From positions 43,849-56,038 of the forward strand of contig FR890651.1 in the NCBI GenBank assembly GCA_000435075.1: a stretch of 12,190 nt of DNA, read 5' to 3'. This stretch comes from Bacteroides sp. CAG:770. GTDB taxonomy: Bacteria > Bacteroidota > Bacteroidia > Bacteroidales > UBA932. Positions 1 to 6,196 of the stretch are shown here, in pieces. Position 1 is the first letter of the stretch; every line of letters begins with the position of its first letter. The position numbers and the translations under genes were made by a program. The notes below the pieces were generated by a model. The model was not told the origin of the DNA. It did not search any database and saw only the letters and a list, made by a program, of their open reading frames with translations.

Positions 1-1529
1 ATTCCGAACCGCCTATGGTCCAGGCAGAGAAAACGCTGCTGGGACTCGGCTTCAAGGACGAAGACTTCGGCAGAAACACGGAAACATTCAGCCAGGGATG
101 GAACATGCGCATCGAACTTGCCAAGATTCTTCTTTCCAAGCCGGATGTGCTGCTTCTTGACGAGCCGACCAACCACCTCGACATAGAGTCAATCGAGTGG
201 CTCGAGGAATATCTCAAGGCATATCAGGGATCCGTTCTTCTCGTCTCCCATGACCGACGCTTCCTGGATAATGTGACCAACCGTACCATCGAAATCATGG
301 TCGGCAAGATTCATGACTACAAGGTTCCGTACACCAAGTACCTGGAGCTCAGGAAGGAACGTATGCAACAGCAGATTGCAGCGTATGAGAATCAGCAGAA
401 AATGATCGAGAAGACTGAAGATTTCATAAACAAGTTCAGATATAAGCCGACGAAGTCAAATCAGGTTCAGTCCAGAATCAAAGCATTGGAAAAGCTGGAC
501 AGAATCGAGATTGACGAGACGGACAACTCGACATTGGTCGTGAAATTCCCTCCTGCACCGCGCTCCGGCGATGTCGTGTTCAAGGGTACCGACTTGACAG
601 TAGGATATCCTCAGAAAGTAGTCTTCAAGAACGCCGAGATAGAAATCCGCAGGGGCGAGAAAGTCGCTCTGGTAGGAAGAAACGGCGAAGGTAAGACAAC
701 ATTGATGCGAGTCATCATGGGCCAGCTGGCGCCAATCTCCGGAGAAGCTAAGGTAGGACACAATGTCAACGTCGGCTATTTCGCTCAGAATCAGGAAGAT
801 ATACTCGACAAGAACGAGACAGTGCTGAGCACGTTGGAGAACATCGCCTCCGGAGATATCCGCACCAAACTGAGAGATATACTTGCAGCATTCCTTTTCA
901 AAGGGGAAGACATTGACAAAAAAGTTGCCATCCTCAGCGGAGGAGAACGCGCGCGCCTCGGTATGGCCAAGCTCATGCTCCAGCCGTACAATCTTCTGGC
1001 GCTTGACGAGCCGACCAACCACATGGACATCAAGTCAAAGGACGTTCTGAAACAGGCCCTCAAGAACTTCGACGGGACACTTGTGGTTGTTTCCCATGAC
1101 CGAGATTTCCTGGACGGGCTGGTCGATAAGCTATACGAGTTTAGGGATGGTAAAGTAAAGGAACATCTCGGAGGAATCCAGGACTTCCTCGATGAACGCA
1201 GGATAGAGAACCTTCAGGAACTCGAAAGACGATTCCATGAGACCGAACCTGCCAAACCTGCCGAGCCAGTCATATCGGCCGGAAAACAGGACTTTATCGC
1301 CAAGAAGACAATATCCAAAGAGGAGCGCAAACTCAGAAACAGGATTTCATTCCTTGAGAAGGAGATTGAATCAGCAGAGAACAAGATGAAGAAAATAGAA
1401 ACAGTTCTTGCCAATCCTGGAAAAGATGATGACGTCATGGAACTCACCAGAACCTATCTTGAACACAAGAGAGACCTGGATGCCATGACTGAGGAATGGG
1501 CAGAACTGTCAGAACAAATAGACCAGTAA
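1..1529 (+). CDS. ABC-F family ATPase, 3' part (5' end outside window)
   Basis: This is the C-terminal part of a soluble ABC-F ATPase, a family that acts on ribosomes rather than in membrane transport. The frame is open from base 3, upstream of the first ATG at 15, so the true start lies outside the window; about 140 residues are probably missing against a usual 600-650. Counting from the ATG at 15, the first ATPase domain shows its signature (SQGWNMR, about 26-32), Walker B (LLLDEPTNHLD, 46-56) and switch histidine (SHD, 78-80). A charged inter-domain linker runs from about 105 to 165. The second domain has Walker A (GRNGEGKTT, 221-229), LSGGE (307-311), ALDEPTNHMD (329-338) and SHD (360-362). 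A charged, probably coiled-coil tail (about 432-504) follows, as in Uup/YdiF-like members. The first signature reads SQGW instead of the usual SGGW. No transmembrane segments are present. I cannot tell a translation factor from an antibiotic-resistance member. Confidence 0.93.
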   Translation, partial: SEPPMVQAEKTLLGLGFKDEDFGRNTETFSQGWNMRIELAKILLSKPDVLLLDEPTNHLDIESIEWLEEYLKAYQGSVLLVSHDRRFLDNVTNRTIEIMVGKIHDYKVPYTKYLELRKERMQQQIAAYENQQKMIEKTEDFINKFRYKPTKSNQVQSRIKALEKLDRIEIDETDNSTLVVKFPPAPRSGDVVFKGTDLTVGYPQKVVFKNAEIEIRRGEKVALVGRNGEGKTTLMRVIMGQLAPISGEAKVGHNVNVGYFAQNQEDILDKNETVLSTLENIASGDIRTKLRDILAAFLFKGEDIDKKVAILSGGERARLGMAKLMLQPYNLLALDEPTNHMDIKSKDVLKQALKNFDGTLVVVSHDRDFLDGLVDKLYEFRDGKVKEHLGGIQDFLDERRIENLQELERRFHETEPAKPAEPVISAGKQDFIAKKTISKEERKLRNRISFLEKEIESAENKMKKIETVLANPGKDDDVMELTRTYLEHKRDLDAMTEEWAELSEQIDQ

Positions 1530-1542
1530 ACAAGTTTTTACA

Positions 1543-2631
1543 ATGTTTGTACTTGATTCACATTGTGATACACCATCTCAGATAATGCGCCTGAGAGACC
1601 TTTCTATGGACAATCCTTATGCCCACATTGACTTTCCGAAACTGAAGAAAGGTGGTGTTGATGCCTCATTCTTTGCGCTATACACTCCGGGAACGATGGA
1701 GCCGGACGCCGCCACACGCTACGCGTTGGAAATGATAGCAGGGGTCAATGATGCGGTGGAAGCCTCTTCCGACATTGCTGCATTGGCAAAAACCCCGGAA
1801 GAAGCATTCAGAAACAAGGATACCGGCAAAATTTCCATTTTTTTGGGAATGGAAAACGGCCTTCCCATTCAGGGGAGTCTGGCCCTTCTGAGGCAGTTTT
1901 ACAGAATGGGAGTCCGATATATGACATTGACGCACAATACGGACAATCTGATATGCGATTCTGCAGCTCAGGGACGCCGTTGGGGCGGCTTGAGTCCATT
2001 CGGAAGGGAAGTCGTCGCTGAAATGAACAGGCTTGGAATGATAATAGACCTCGCACATGCTTCAGACAAGACATTCTACGACTGCATAAAGTACTCGAAG
2101 GCTCCTGTGGTAAGCACACATTCGTGTTGCAGGGCATTGGCCAAGCACAGGAGAAACATGACGGATGACATGATAAAGTGCATAGCAGAAACAGGCGGAG
2201 TAATCCAGATCAATTTCTATCCTCTTTTCCTGTCAGACGAATTTGCAGAGACTCTGGAGCATTCCGGACTGGATCCGATAGCTGATGAAATAGAGGCAAG
2301 ATTCATAAAGGACCCTGCATCAGAAGCAAACCGGAGGGACTGGATAGAAATCCAGCAGAAACTGGCCGAACTGAAGAGACCTTCATACAAGCGAATTATT
2401 GACCATATTGACCATGCCGTAAGCATCGCAGGAGTTGCCCACGTCGGCATCGGATCCGACTTCGACGGAATCAATGTCACCCCGGAAGGTTTGGAAGACG
2501 TATCCAAGATGCCAGTGGTTTTCGAAGAGATGAGAAAGCGTGGTTACAGCGAGTCCGATATCGAAAAAATCGCAGGTCTCAACTTCATGAGAGTGATGAG
2601 AACTGTTGAATCTCTTGCAGAACGCAGGTAA
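1543..2631 (+). CDS. Membrane-dipeptidase-type zinc peptidase, family M19
   Basis: This is a zinc-dependent dipeptidase of the M19 (renal dipeptidase) family, which cleaves dipeptides, including some with a D-residue at the C-terminal side. At 362 residues the length is typical of bacterial members. The expected metal ligands are visible: the HxD pair His7 and Asp9 (DSHCDT), the bridging Glu104 (GMENG), His172 (IDLAHAS) and His193 (STHSCCRAL). The HRRN stretch near 202-205 matches the family HPRN loop, and GIGSDFDG near the C-terminus carries the conserved aspartate. I see no signal peptide or lipobox, so it is probably cytoplasmic. It starts 13 bases after the ABC-F stop codon, so the two are probably co-transcribed, although their functions are not obviously linked. 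A hairpin about 25 bases after its stop closes the unit. Confidence 0.93.
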   Translation: MFVLDSHCDTPSQIMRLRDLSMDNPYAHIDFPKLKKGGVDASFFALYTPGTMEPDAATRYALEMIAGVNDAVEASSDIAALAKTPEEAFRNKDTGKISIFLGMENGLPIQGSLALLRQFYRMGVRYMTLTHNTDNLICDSAAQGRRWGGLSPFGREVVAEMNRLGMIIDLAHASDKTFYDCIKYSKAPVVSTHSCCRALAKHRRNMTDDMIKCIAETGGVIQINFYPLFLSDEFAETLEHSGLDPIADEIEARFIKDPASEANRRDWIEIQQKLAELKRPSYKRIIDHIDHAVSIAGVAHVGIGSDFDGINVTPEGLEDVSKMPVVFEEMRKRGYSESDIEKIAGLNFMRVMRTVESLAERR

Positions 2632-2658
2632 AGTCAACCTTTCAAATAATGTCCTAAA

Positions 2659-2698
2659 AGGGGCCCTGATTACTTATTTTTGCGTAATCAGGGCCCTT
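2659..2698. terminator. Bidirectional intrinsic terminator between convergent genes
   Basis: A 13-bp perfect stem (2661-2673 with 2684-2696) encloses a 10-base loop, and a G-T and an A-T pair extend it outward. On the minus strand the stem is followed by TTTT, a proper U-tract for the cinA transcript. On the plus strand the tail is TTATATT, which is weaker. It lies between the M19 gene (plus) and cinA (minus), so it can serve both. Confidence 0.8.
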
Positions 2699-2836
2699 AT
2701 ATTGAAGAATTACGGTAAAAGCCGCTATAATATTATCATTCAAGATTTTAACCTATTAATAAATGGAACTTATTGTTAACATATTTACGTGTAACAAAAA
2801 TGTTATGCACTTTAACAACTTTGTTTCATTTATTGA
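2699..2836. other. AT-rich convergent intergenic spacer
   Basis: Between the hairpin and the end of cinA lie about 140 AT-rich bases. I find no reading frame of note, no TAnnTTTG box on either strand and no further strong hairpin. It is probably just the 3' untranslated end of the cinA transcript. Confidence 0.5.
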
Positions 2837-4117
2837 TTATCTGTCATTTAAATCCTCTTTTACAATCGTAAACAGGAAATAGAGAGCAGACGCCGCAAAA
2901 CGTTCGATATTTCGCTTCCTGTCATTATGATACAGGAATTTTGCCGTTTCTGTTCTGCCGGATGCCGTGCTCACACCTACCCAGACAGTACCTTCAGGAT
3001 TCACACCGTCACCGCCACCAGGTCCGGCCAATCCCGTAGTAGCTACGGCATAATCTGCACCCATGAGTTTCCTTACACCTTCAGCCATGGCAGCCGCTAC
3101 TTCACTGCTCACGACACCATTTTTCTCAATCACTTCAGAAGGGACTTTTAGGACATTTTCCTTTACAGGTATCGCATAAGATGTCACTGAACCAAGATAA
3201 TAATTTGAAGAGCCAGGTACAGTGGTAAGGAGATGAGAAATCTCTCCGCCGGTACATGATTCCGCGGCGCAAACTGTCTTGTGGTTCGCCTTGAGAATCT
3301 CTCCCAGCGCGTGTTCGAGAGTATCATCACTGTCGGAATAGACTACATCACCAAGGATTCGCTTTAATTCATTGACCTGAGCCTCTATTTCAGCCTCAAC
3401 GCGGCTTTTGTCTCCGCCGTAGGCAGAAAGTCGCAGCCTCACGCCGGTAAGCGGATTAGGAAGGTATGCAAGATGAATATAAGAAGGAAGATTATCCTCC
3501 CATGTCTCGATTTTCTTGGCCAAAGCGGACTCTGCAAGCCCGTAAGTCATTAGTGTACGGTGATATATGTCTTCAAGAGTAAAGTGGTTTCTGATGTCGG
3601 AAATGACGTCTGGAAGCATGTTCAGCGTCTCAAACGGAACACCTGGCATCGAGTACAAGACCGCCTCGTGACCATATCTGGAAGCAGGAAAACGAAATAC
3701 CATGACAGGTGCCGTACCGAATCTGTTAGGGATAACCTCACATCTATCAGGGACCTGAGCCTGAGCCTTGTTTGACGCCAGCTTGTCAAGCCCTCTGGAA
3801 TGCAGAATTTCACGCATTATAGCCTCCTGAGCGGCATTCAACACATAAGATTTACTTCCGGACAGTTCGGCCAGCGCAGCCTTGGTAATGTCGTCCTTTG
3901 TGGGCCCCAGACCGCCTGTAGCAACTACTACTTCATGTGTCCTGAGTTCTTCATCCAGAGATGAAACTATCGTGTCATGGTCATCACCGATAGACTTCAT
4001 CGTAGTGACTTTCAGTCCAATTGCATTGAAAGCCCCGGCTATGGCAGAAGAATTAGTATCTACAATCTGACCGATGAGGATCTCGTCACCGATTGTACAA
4101 ATACTTGCATTAATCAT
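2837..4117 (-). CDS. cinA: CinA-like protein with nicotinamide-nucleotide amidase domain
   Basis: This is a full-length two-domain CinA protein of 426 residues, which is the normal size. The N-terminal MoaB/MogA-like domain (COG1058, about 1-170) begins INASICTIGDEIL and carries GGLGPTKDD at 68-76. In characterised relatives it hydrolyses ADP-ribose-type pyrophosphates. The C-terminal PncC domain (about 265-420) deamidates nicotinamide mononucleotide to nicotinate mononucleotide in pyridine nucleotide salvage. It shows AESCTGG at 285-291 (catalytic Ser287), Tyr314 and Lys319 in the YxxxxK arrangement, and TTGLAGPGGG at 360-369. Despite its name, the family has no general role in competence outside a few Gram-positive bacteria. 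The ATG lies 28 bases downstream of the pyrD stop with no visible promoter or terminator between them, so it is probably co-transcribed with pyrD. Confidence 0.95.
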   Translation of the reverse strand: MINASICTIGDEILIGQIVDTNSSAIAGAFNAIGLKVTTMKSIGDDHDTIVSSLDEELRTHEVVVATGGLGPTKDDITKAALAELSGSKSYVLNAAQEAIMREILHSRGLDKLASNKAQAQVPDRCEVIPNRFGTAPVMVFRFPASRYGHEAVLYSMPGVPFETLNMLPDVISDIRNHFTLEDIYHRTLMTYGLAESALAKKIETWEDNLPSYIHLAYLPNPLTGVRLRLSAYGGDKSRVEAEIEAQVNELKRILGDVVYSDSDDTLEHALGEILKANHKTVCAAESCTGGEISHLLTTVPGSSNYYLGSVTSYAIPVKENVLKVPSEVIEKNGVVSSEVAAAMAEGVRKLMGADYAVATTGLAGPGGGDGVNPEGTVWVGVSTASGRTETAKFLYHNDRKRNIERFAASALYFLFTIVKEDLNDR

Positions 4118-4145
4118 GATATATTCAACTTAAAAATCGTGTCAA

Positions 4146-5177
4146 TTACTTGGTATCCAGCGACTTGAGAATCTTCTCAACAAAGCCCGGCCCCTCGTAG
4201 ATGAAGCCGCTGTAAATCTCTATCAATGAGGCTCCTGCAGCGAGCATTTCCTTTGCCTGCTCAGGGCTCATAATACCTCCGACACCTACAATCGGCAACT
4301 TTCCGCCCGTCTTGGACGCTATGTAGCGTACCATCTCCAGATTCTTCGCATACAGAGGTGCTCCTGACATGCCTCCCTTACCGATTTCATCGATTTTTTC
4401 CTGAGGTATAGTCAGACCGTCACGCTTGCGGCTCGTATTGCCGGCCACAACTCCGTCAATGCCGGAAAGCATGGCATAATCAAGAATCTCATCAATCTGA
4501 GAATGTGCAAGATCGGGGGAGAGTTTCAGCAGTATCGGCTTGTAATCGTCAAATCCGGTCCTCAAATCCAGAAGACTGTCCATAATATCAGACAGGCTGG
4601 ATACGTCCTGAAGGCTCGTAAGTCCCTCAACATTAGGGCAAGATATGTTTATGACGAACATGTCGACGAAATCGTAGAGAAGACAGAAGGCATTTCTGTA
4701 ATCTTCTGCCACCTGCTCTCCCTGAGAAGATGAATTAGGCGCGATATTTCCGGCAACAATAACTTCAGGATGTTCCCTGTTCAAATTATTGATGGCATTG
4801 TTTACACCCAGATTGTTGATGCCCATGCGGTTAATGATAGCTCTGTCTTTTACGACCCTGAACAGACGAGGTTTGGGGTTTCCCGGCTGCGGGCGCACCG
4901 TAAGTGATCCGATCTCCACAAATCCGAAACCAAAGTCAGACAACTCGTTATAGCATTCGCCGTTCTTGTCCAAACCACCTGCCAGACCCACAGGGTTAGG
5001 AAATTTGATGCCGAAAACCTCCCGGGAAAGATCCTGATGTTCTCTTTTGAAAATCATTCTCACGATATTTCTTCCCAATGGAATATGGCTAAGGATTCTG
5101 AGACCCTTCATCGTCATCTGGTGTGCCGTTTCCGGATTGAACTTGAACAGAATCGGACGGATAAGATGTTTGTACAT
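4146..5177 (-). CDS. pyrD: Dihydroorotate dehydrogenase, class 2-like (quinone-linked)
   Basis: This FMN enzyme oxidises dihydroorotate to orotate, the fourth step of pyrimidine synthesis. I place the start at the ATG at 5177, giving 343 residues that begin MYKHLIRPILFKFNPE. The amphipathic first helix is typical of membrane-associated class 2 enzymes. A longer reading from a TTG at 5201 is unlikely because that TTG is part of a promoter -7 box. Motifs are GLAGGLDKNGE (64-74), the class 2 stretch IGSLTVRPQPGNPKPRLFR (89-107), NRMGINN (116-122), NISCPN (177-182), LKLSPD (217-222) and the FMN-phosphate region GVGGI (298-302). The odd point is Cys180, at the position where class 2 enzymes normally have the catalytic serine (NxSSPN); cysteine is the class 1 choice. 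cinA follows 28 bases downstream. Confidence 0.94.
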   Translation of the reverse strand: MYKHLIRPILFKFNPETAHQMTMKGLRILSHIPLGRNIVRMIFKREHQDLSREVFGIKFPNPVGLAGGLDKNGECYNELSDFGFGFVEIGSLTVRPQPGNPKPRLFRVVKDRAIINRMGINNLGVNNAINNLNREHPEVIVAGNIAPNSSSQGEQVAEDYRNAFCLLYDFVDMFVINISCPNVEGLTSLQDVSSLSDIMDSLLDLRTGFDDYKPILLKLSPDLAHSQIDEILDYAMLSGIDGVVAGNTSRKRDGLTIPQEKIDEIGKGGMSGAPLYAKNLEMVRYIASKTGGKLPIVGVGGIMSPEQAKEMLAAGASLIEIYSGFIYEGPGFVEKILKSLDTK

Positions 5178-5198
5178 GTCGTTTATTTCAATTTTGCA

Positions 5199-5229
5199 CA
5201 AAGATACAATGATTTTACTTTATTTCAAT
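5199..5229 (-). promoter_or_regulatory. Bacteroides-type promoter for pyrD-cinA
   Basis: On the minus strand TATCTTTG (5199-5206) is a perfect TAnnTTTG -7 box. ATTG at 5226-5229 lies 19 bases upstream as the -33 box. Transcription would begin near 5190, leaving a leader of about 15 bases before the pyrD ATG at 5177. The -33 box lies inside the last codons of the XRE gene. Confidence 0.7.
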
Positions 5230-5697
5230 GAAAGTATTATCATCGTAAAAGACGACTATTTTAGCGATTTTGCGCTTATTATCAATGACTTGCATCGGTT
5301 CAGAAGGGGAGTCGTTCCCCTTCGTGGGCAACGTATCCGCCAGTGCACGTACAGATTCAGGGCGAATTTCCGATTCTCGTGGAGTTACCTGAGGCTTAAC
5401 CTCAGCTGCAGGCGGTTCCAACTGACTGAAAAGGTCCGGAGGCAAGGTCTCCTCCTGACGGACAGGTTCCGGCGCGGGAACATTCATTGACTTGTACATC
5501 TTGCCCGTACCATTGAGAAGCCACTCTATATTCAGATTAGGGTAGTGCTTCGACATACTGTACAGGAAATCCCAGCCGGGCTTGTTCCTTCCGGCCAAAA
5601 TATGGGACACACTCGCCCTTGCCACCTTGATGGTATCTGCGAACTGAGACTGCGAAATGTTTTCCGCAGCAAGAAACTGCTCGAATCTGGTGTTCAT
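5215..5697 (-). CDS. Small XRE-type helix-turn-helix regulator with disordered linker
   Basis: This is a 160-residue probable DNA-binding protein. Residues 1-68 form an XRE/Cro-like domain: the recognition region runs from ISQSQFADTIKV (14-25) through ARASVSHILAGRNKPG (26-41), followed by IEWLLNGTGKMY (57-68), a common end of this domain. Residues 70-140 are rich in Pro, Glu and Ser and look disordered. The last 20 residues (KRKIAKIVVFYDDNTFIEI) form a compact hydrophobic peptide, which I remember as recurrent at the end of Bacteroidales proteins of this type. There is no peptidase or ligand domain. I chose the ATG at 5697; one at 5709 is possible. Starts at 5730 or 5748 would lie at or upstream of the promoter -7 box. 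The gene is divergent from queA across a motif-rich spacer and lies 37 bases upstream of pyrD. Its targets are unknown. Confidence 0.85.
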   Translation of the reverse strand: MNTRFEQFLAAENISQSQFADTIKVARASVSHILAGRNKPGWDFLYSMSKHYPNLNIEWLLNGTGKMYKSMNVPAPEPVRQEETLPPDLFSQLEPPAAEVKPQVTPRESEIRPESVRALADTLPTKGNDSPSEPMQVIDNKRKIAKIVVFYDDNTFIEIK

Positions 5698-5717
5698 ATT
5701 TCTAAACATTAACTTTA

Positions 5718-5749
5718 CAAAAGTACACATTACAAATGAAAAATGCAAG
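5718..5749 (-). promoter_or_regulatory. Bacteroides-type promoter for the XRE regulator gene
   Basis: On the minus strand TACTTTTG (5718-5725) is a perfect TAnnTTTG -7 box. CTTG (5746-5749) lies 20 bases upstream as the -33 box. The spacer between them contains CATTTGTAA (5730-5738), one of four exact copies in this region, a position suited to repression. Transcription would start near 5710, which supports the start codon at 5697. Confidence 0.7.
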
Positions 5750-6050
5750 AGATTATTCGGATTACATATGTAATAGGGGAGGAAAAAATAACGTTACAAG
5801 TACTCCATTTTACTTTAGATTATAGAGCATTAAAACCTTATTGATAATCCTATACACTTAACAAATGGCCCATTTGACAACCTCATTGGCTAGTAGCTTC
5901 CAAATTCACATGCTTATTATAATTCATTTCTTTATATAGTAACAGCTAACTATCTGATTATCTATACTTTGCAATCTCATTAAAATATAGATAAATTCCG
6001 CTTATTTTACATTTTTATCACTTTACAAATATCACAGATTACACATAAGA

Positions 6051-6116
6051 ACATTTGTAAACTTTACATTTATAGCCTCACTTGCACATTTGTAACTAGT
6101 CTGGTTTTACAAATGT
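6051..6116. repeat. Cluster of three ACATTTGTAA motifs
   Basis: The ten-base word ACATTTGTAA occurs at 6051-6060 and 6086-6095 on the plus strand and at 6107-6116 on the minus strand. A fourth copy, TCATTTGTAA on the minus strand, is at 5730-5739 in the regulator's promoter. The copies lie 35 and about 21 bases apart. They end 50 bases upstream of the queA -7 box. They could be operator half-sites; no binding evidence is available from sequence alone. Confidence 0.5.
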
Positions 6117-6165
6117 ATATATCTCTGAGGATTCAATTCTTCTCGGATATTCTATAGTTTATGTG

Positions 6166-6173
6166 TAATTTTG
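6166..6173 (+). promoter_or_regulatory. Probable -7 box of the queA promoter
   Basis: TAATTTTG is a perfect TAnnTTTG -7 box. I find no good TTTG or TTG box 19-21 bases upstream (the sequence there is near TTCTCGG), so this may be a weak or activator-dependent promoter. It would start transcription near 6180, downstream of the ATG at 6161, so that ATG cannot be the start if this promoter is used. Confidence 0.5.
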
Positions 6174-6196
6174 CATTGTCATTAATGAATAGAAAT

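Larger units (their letters stand above)
5698..6196. other. Divergent AT-rich region with clustered TTACA/TGTAA motifs
   Basis: This 499-base stretch between the XRE gene and queA has no convincing reading frame, tRNA or terminator. TTACA occurs at 5715, 5730, 5762, 5794, 6007, 6023, 6039, 6064 and 6107. TGTAA occurs at 5769, 6056, 6091 and 6164. That is 13 sites in about 460 bases, where I estimate about two from base composition alone. Three perfect inverted repeats are present: ATTACATATGTAAT (5761-5774), CAAATGG-C-CCATTTG (5862-5876) and TGTAAA-C-TTTACA (6056-6068). Both outward promoters lie at its edges. I read it as a regulatory region; which protein binds is inference. Confidence 0.6.

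Noticed and set aside
456..1022. A 188-codon open frame on the minus strand inside the ABC-F gene
   Set aside because: It lies wholly opposite a gene with intact ATPase motifs and its translation shows no recognisable domain. It is a shadow frame.
5047..5490. A 147-codon plus-strand open frame across the pyrD start and XRE gene
   Set aside because: It overlaps two well-supported genes on the other strand and the translation is Arg/Ile-rich with no motif.
5957..5971. TATACTTTG near 5964 as a further promoter, perhaps for a small RNA in the divergent spacer
   Set aside because: The spacing inside the box is one base too long, there is no TTTG upstream and no terminator follows before queA.
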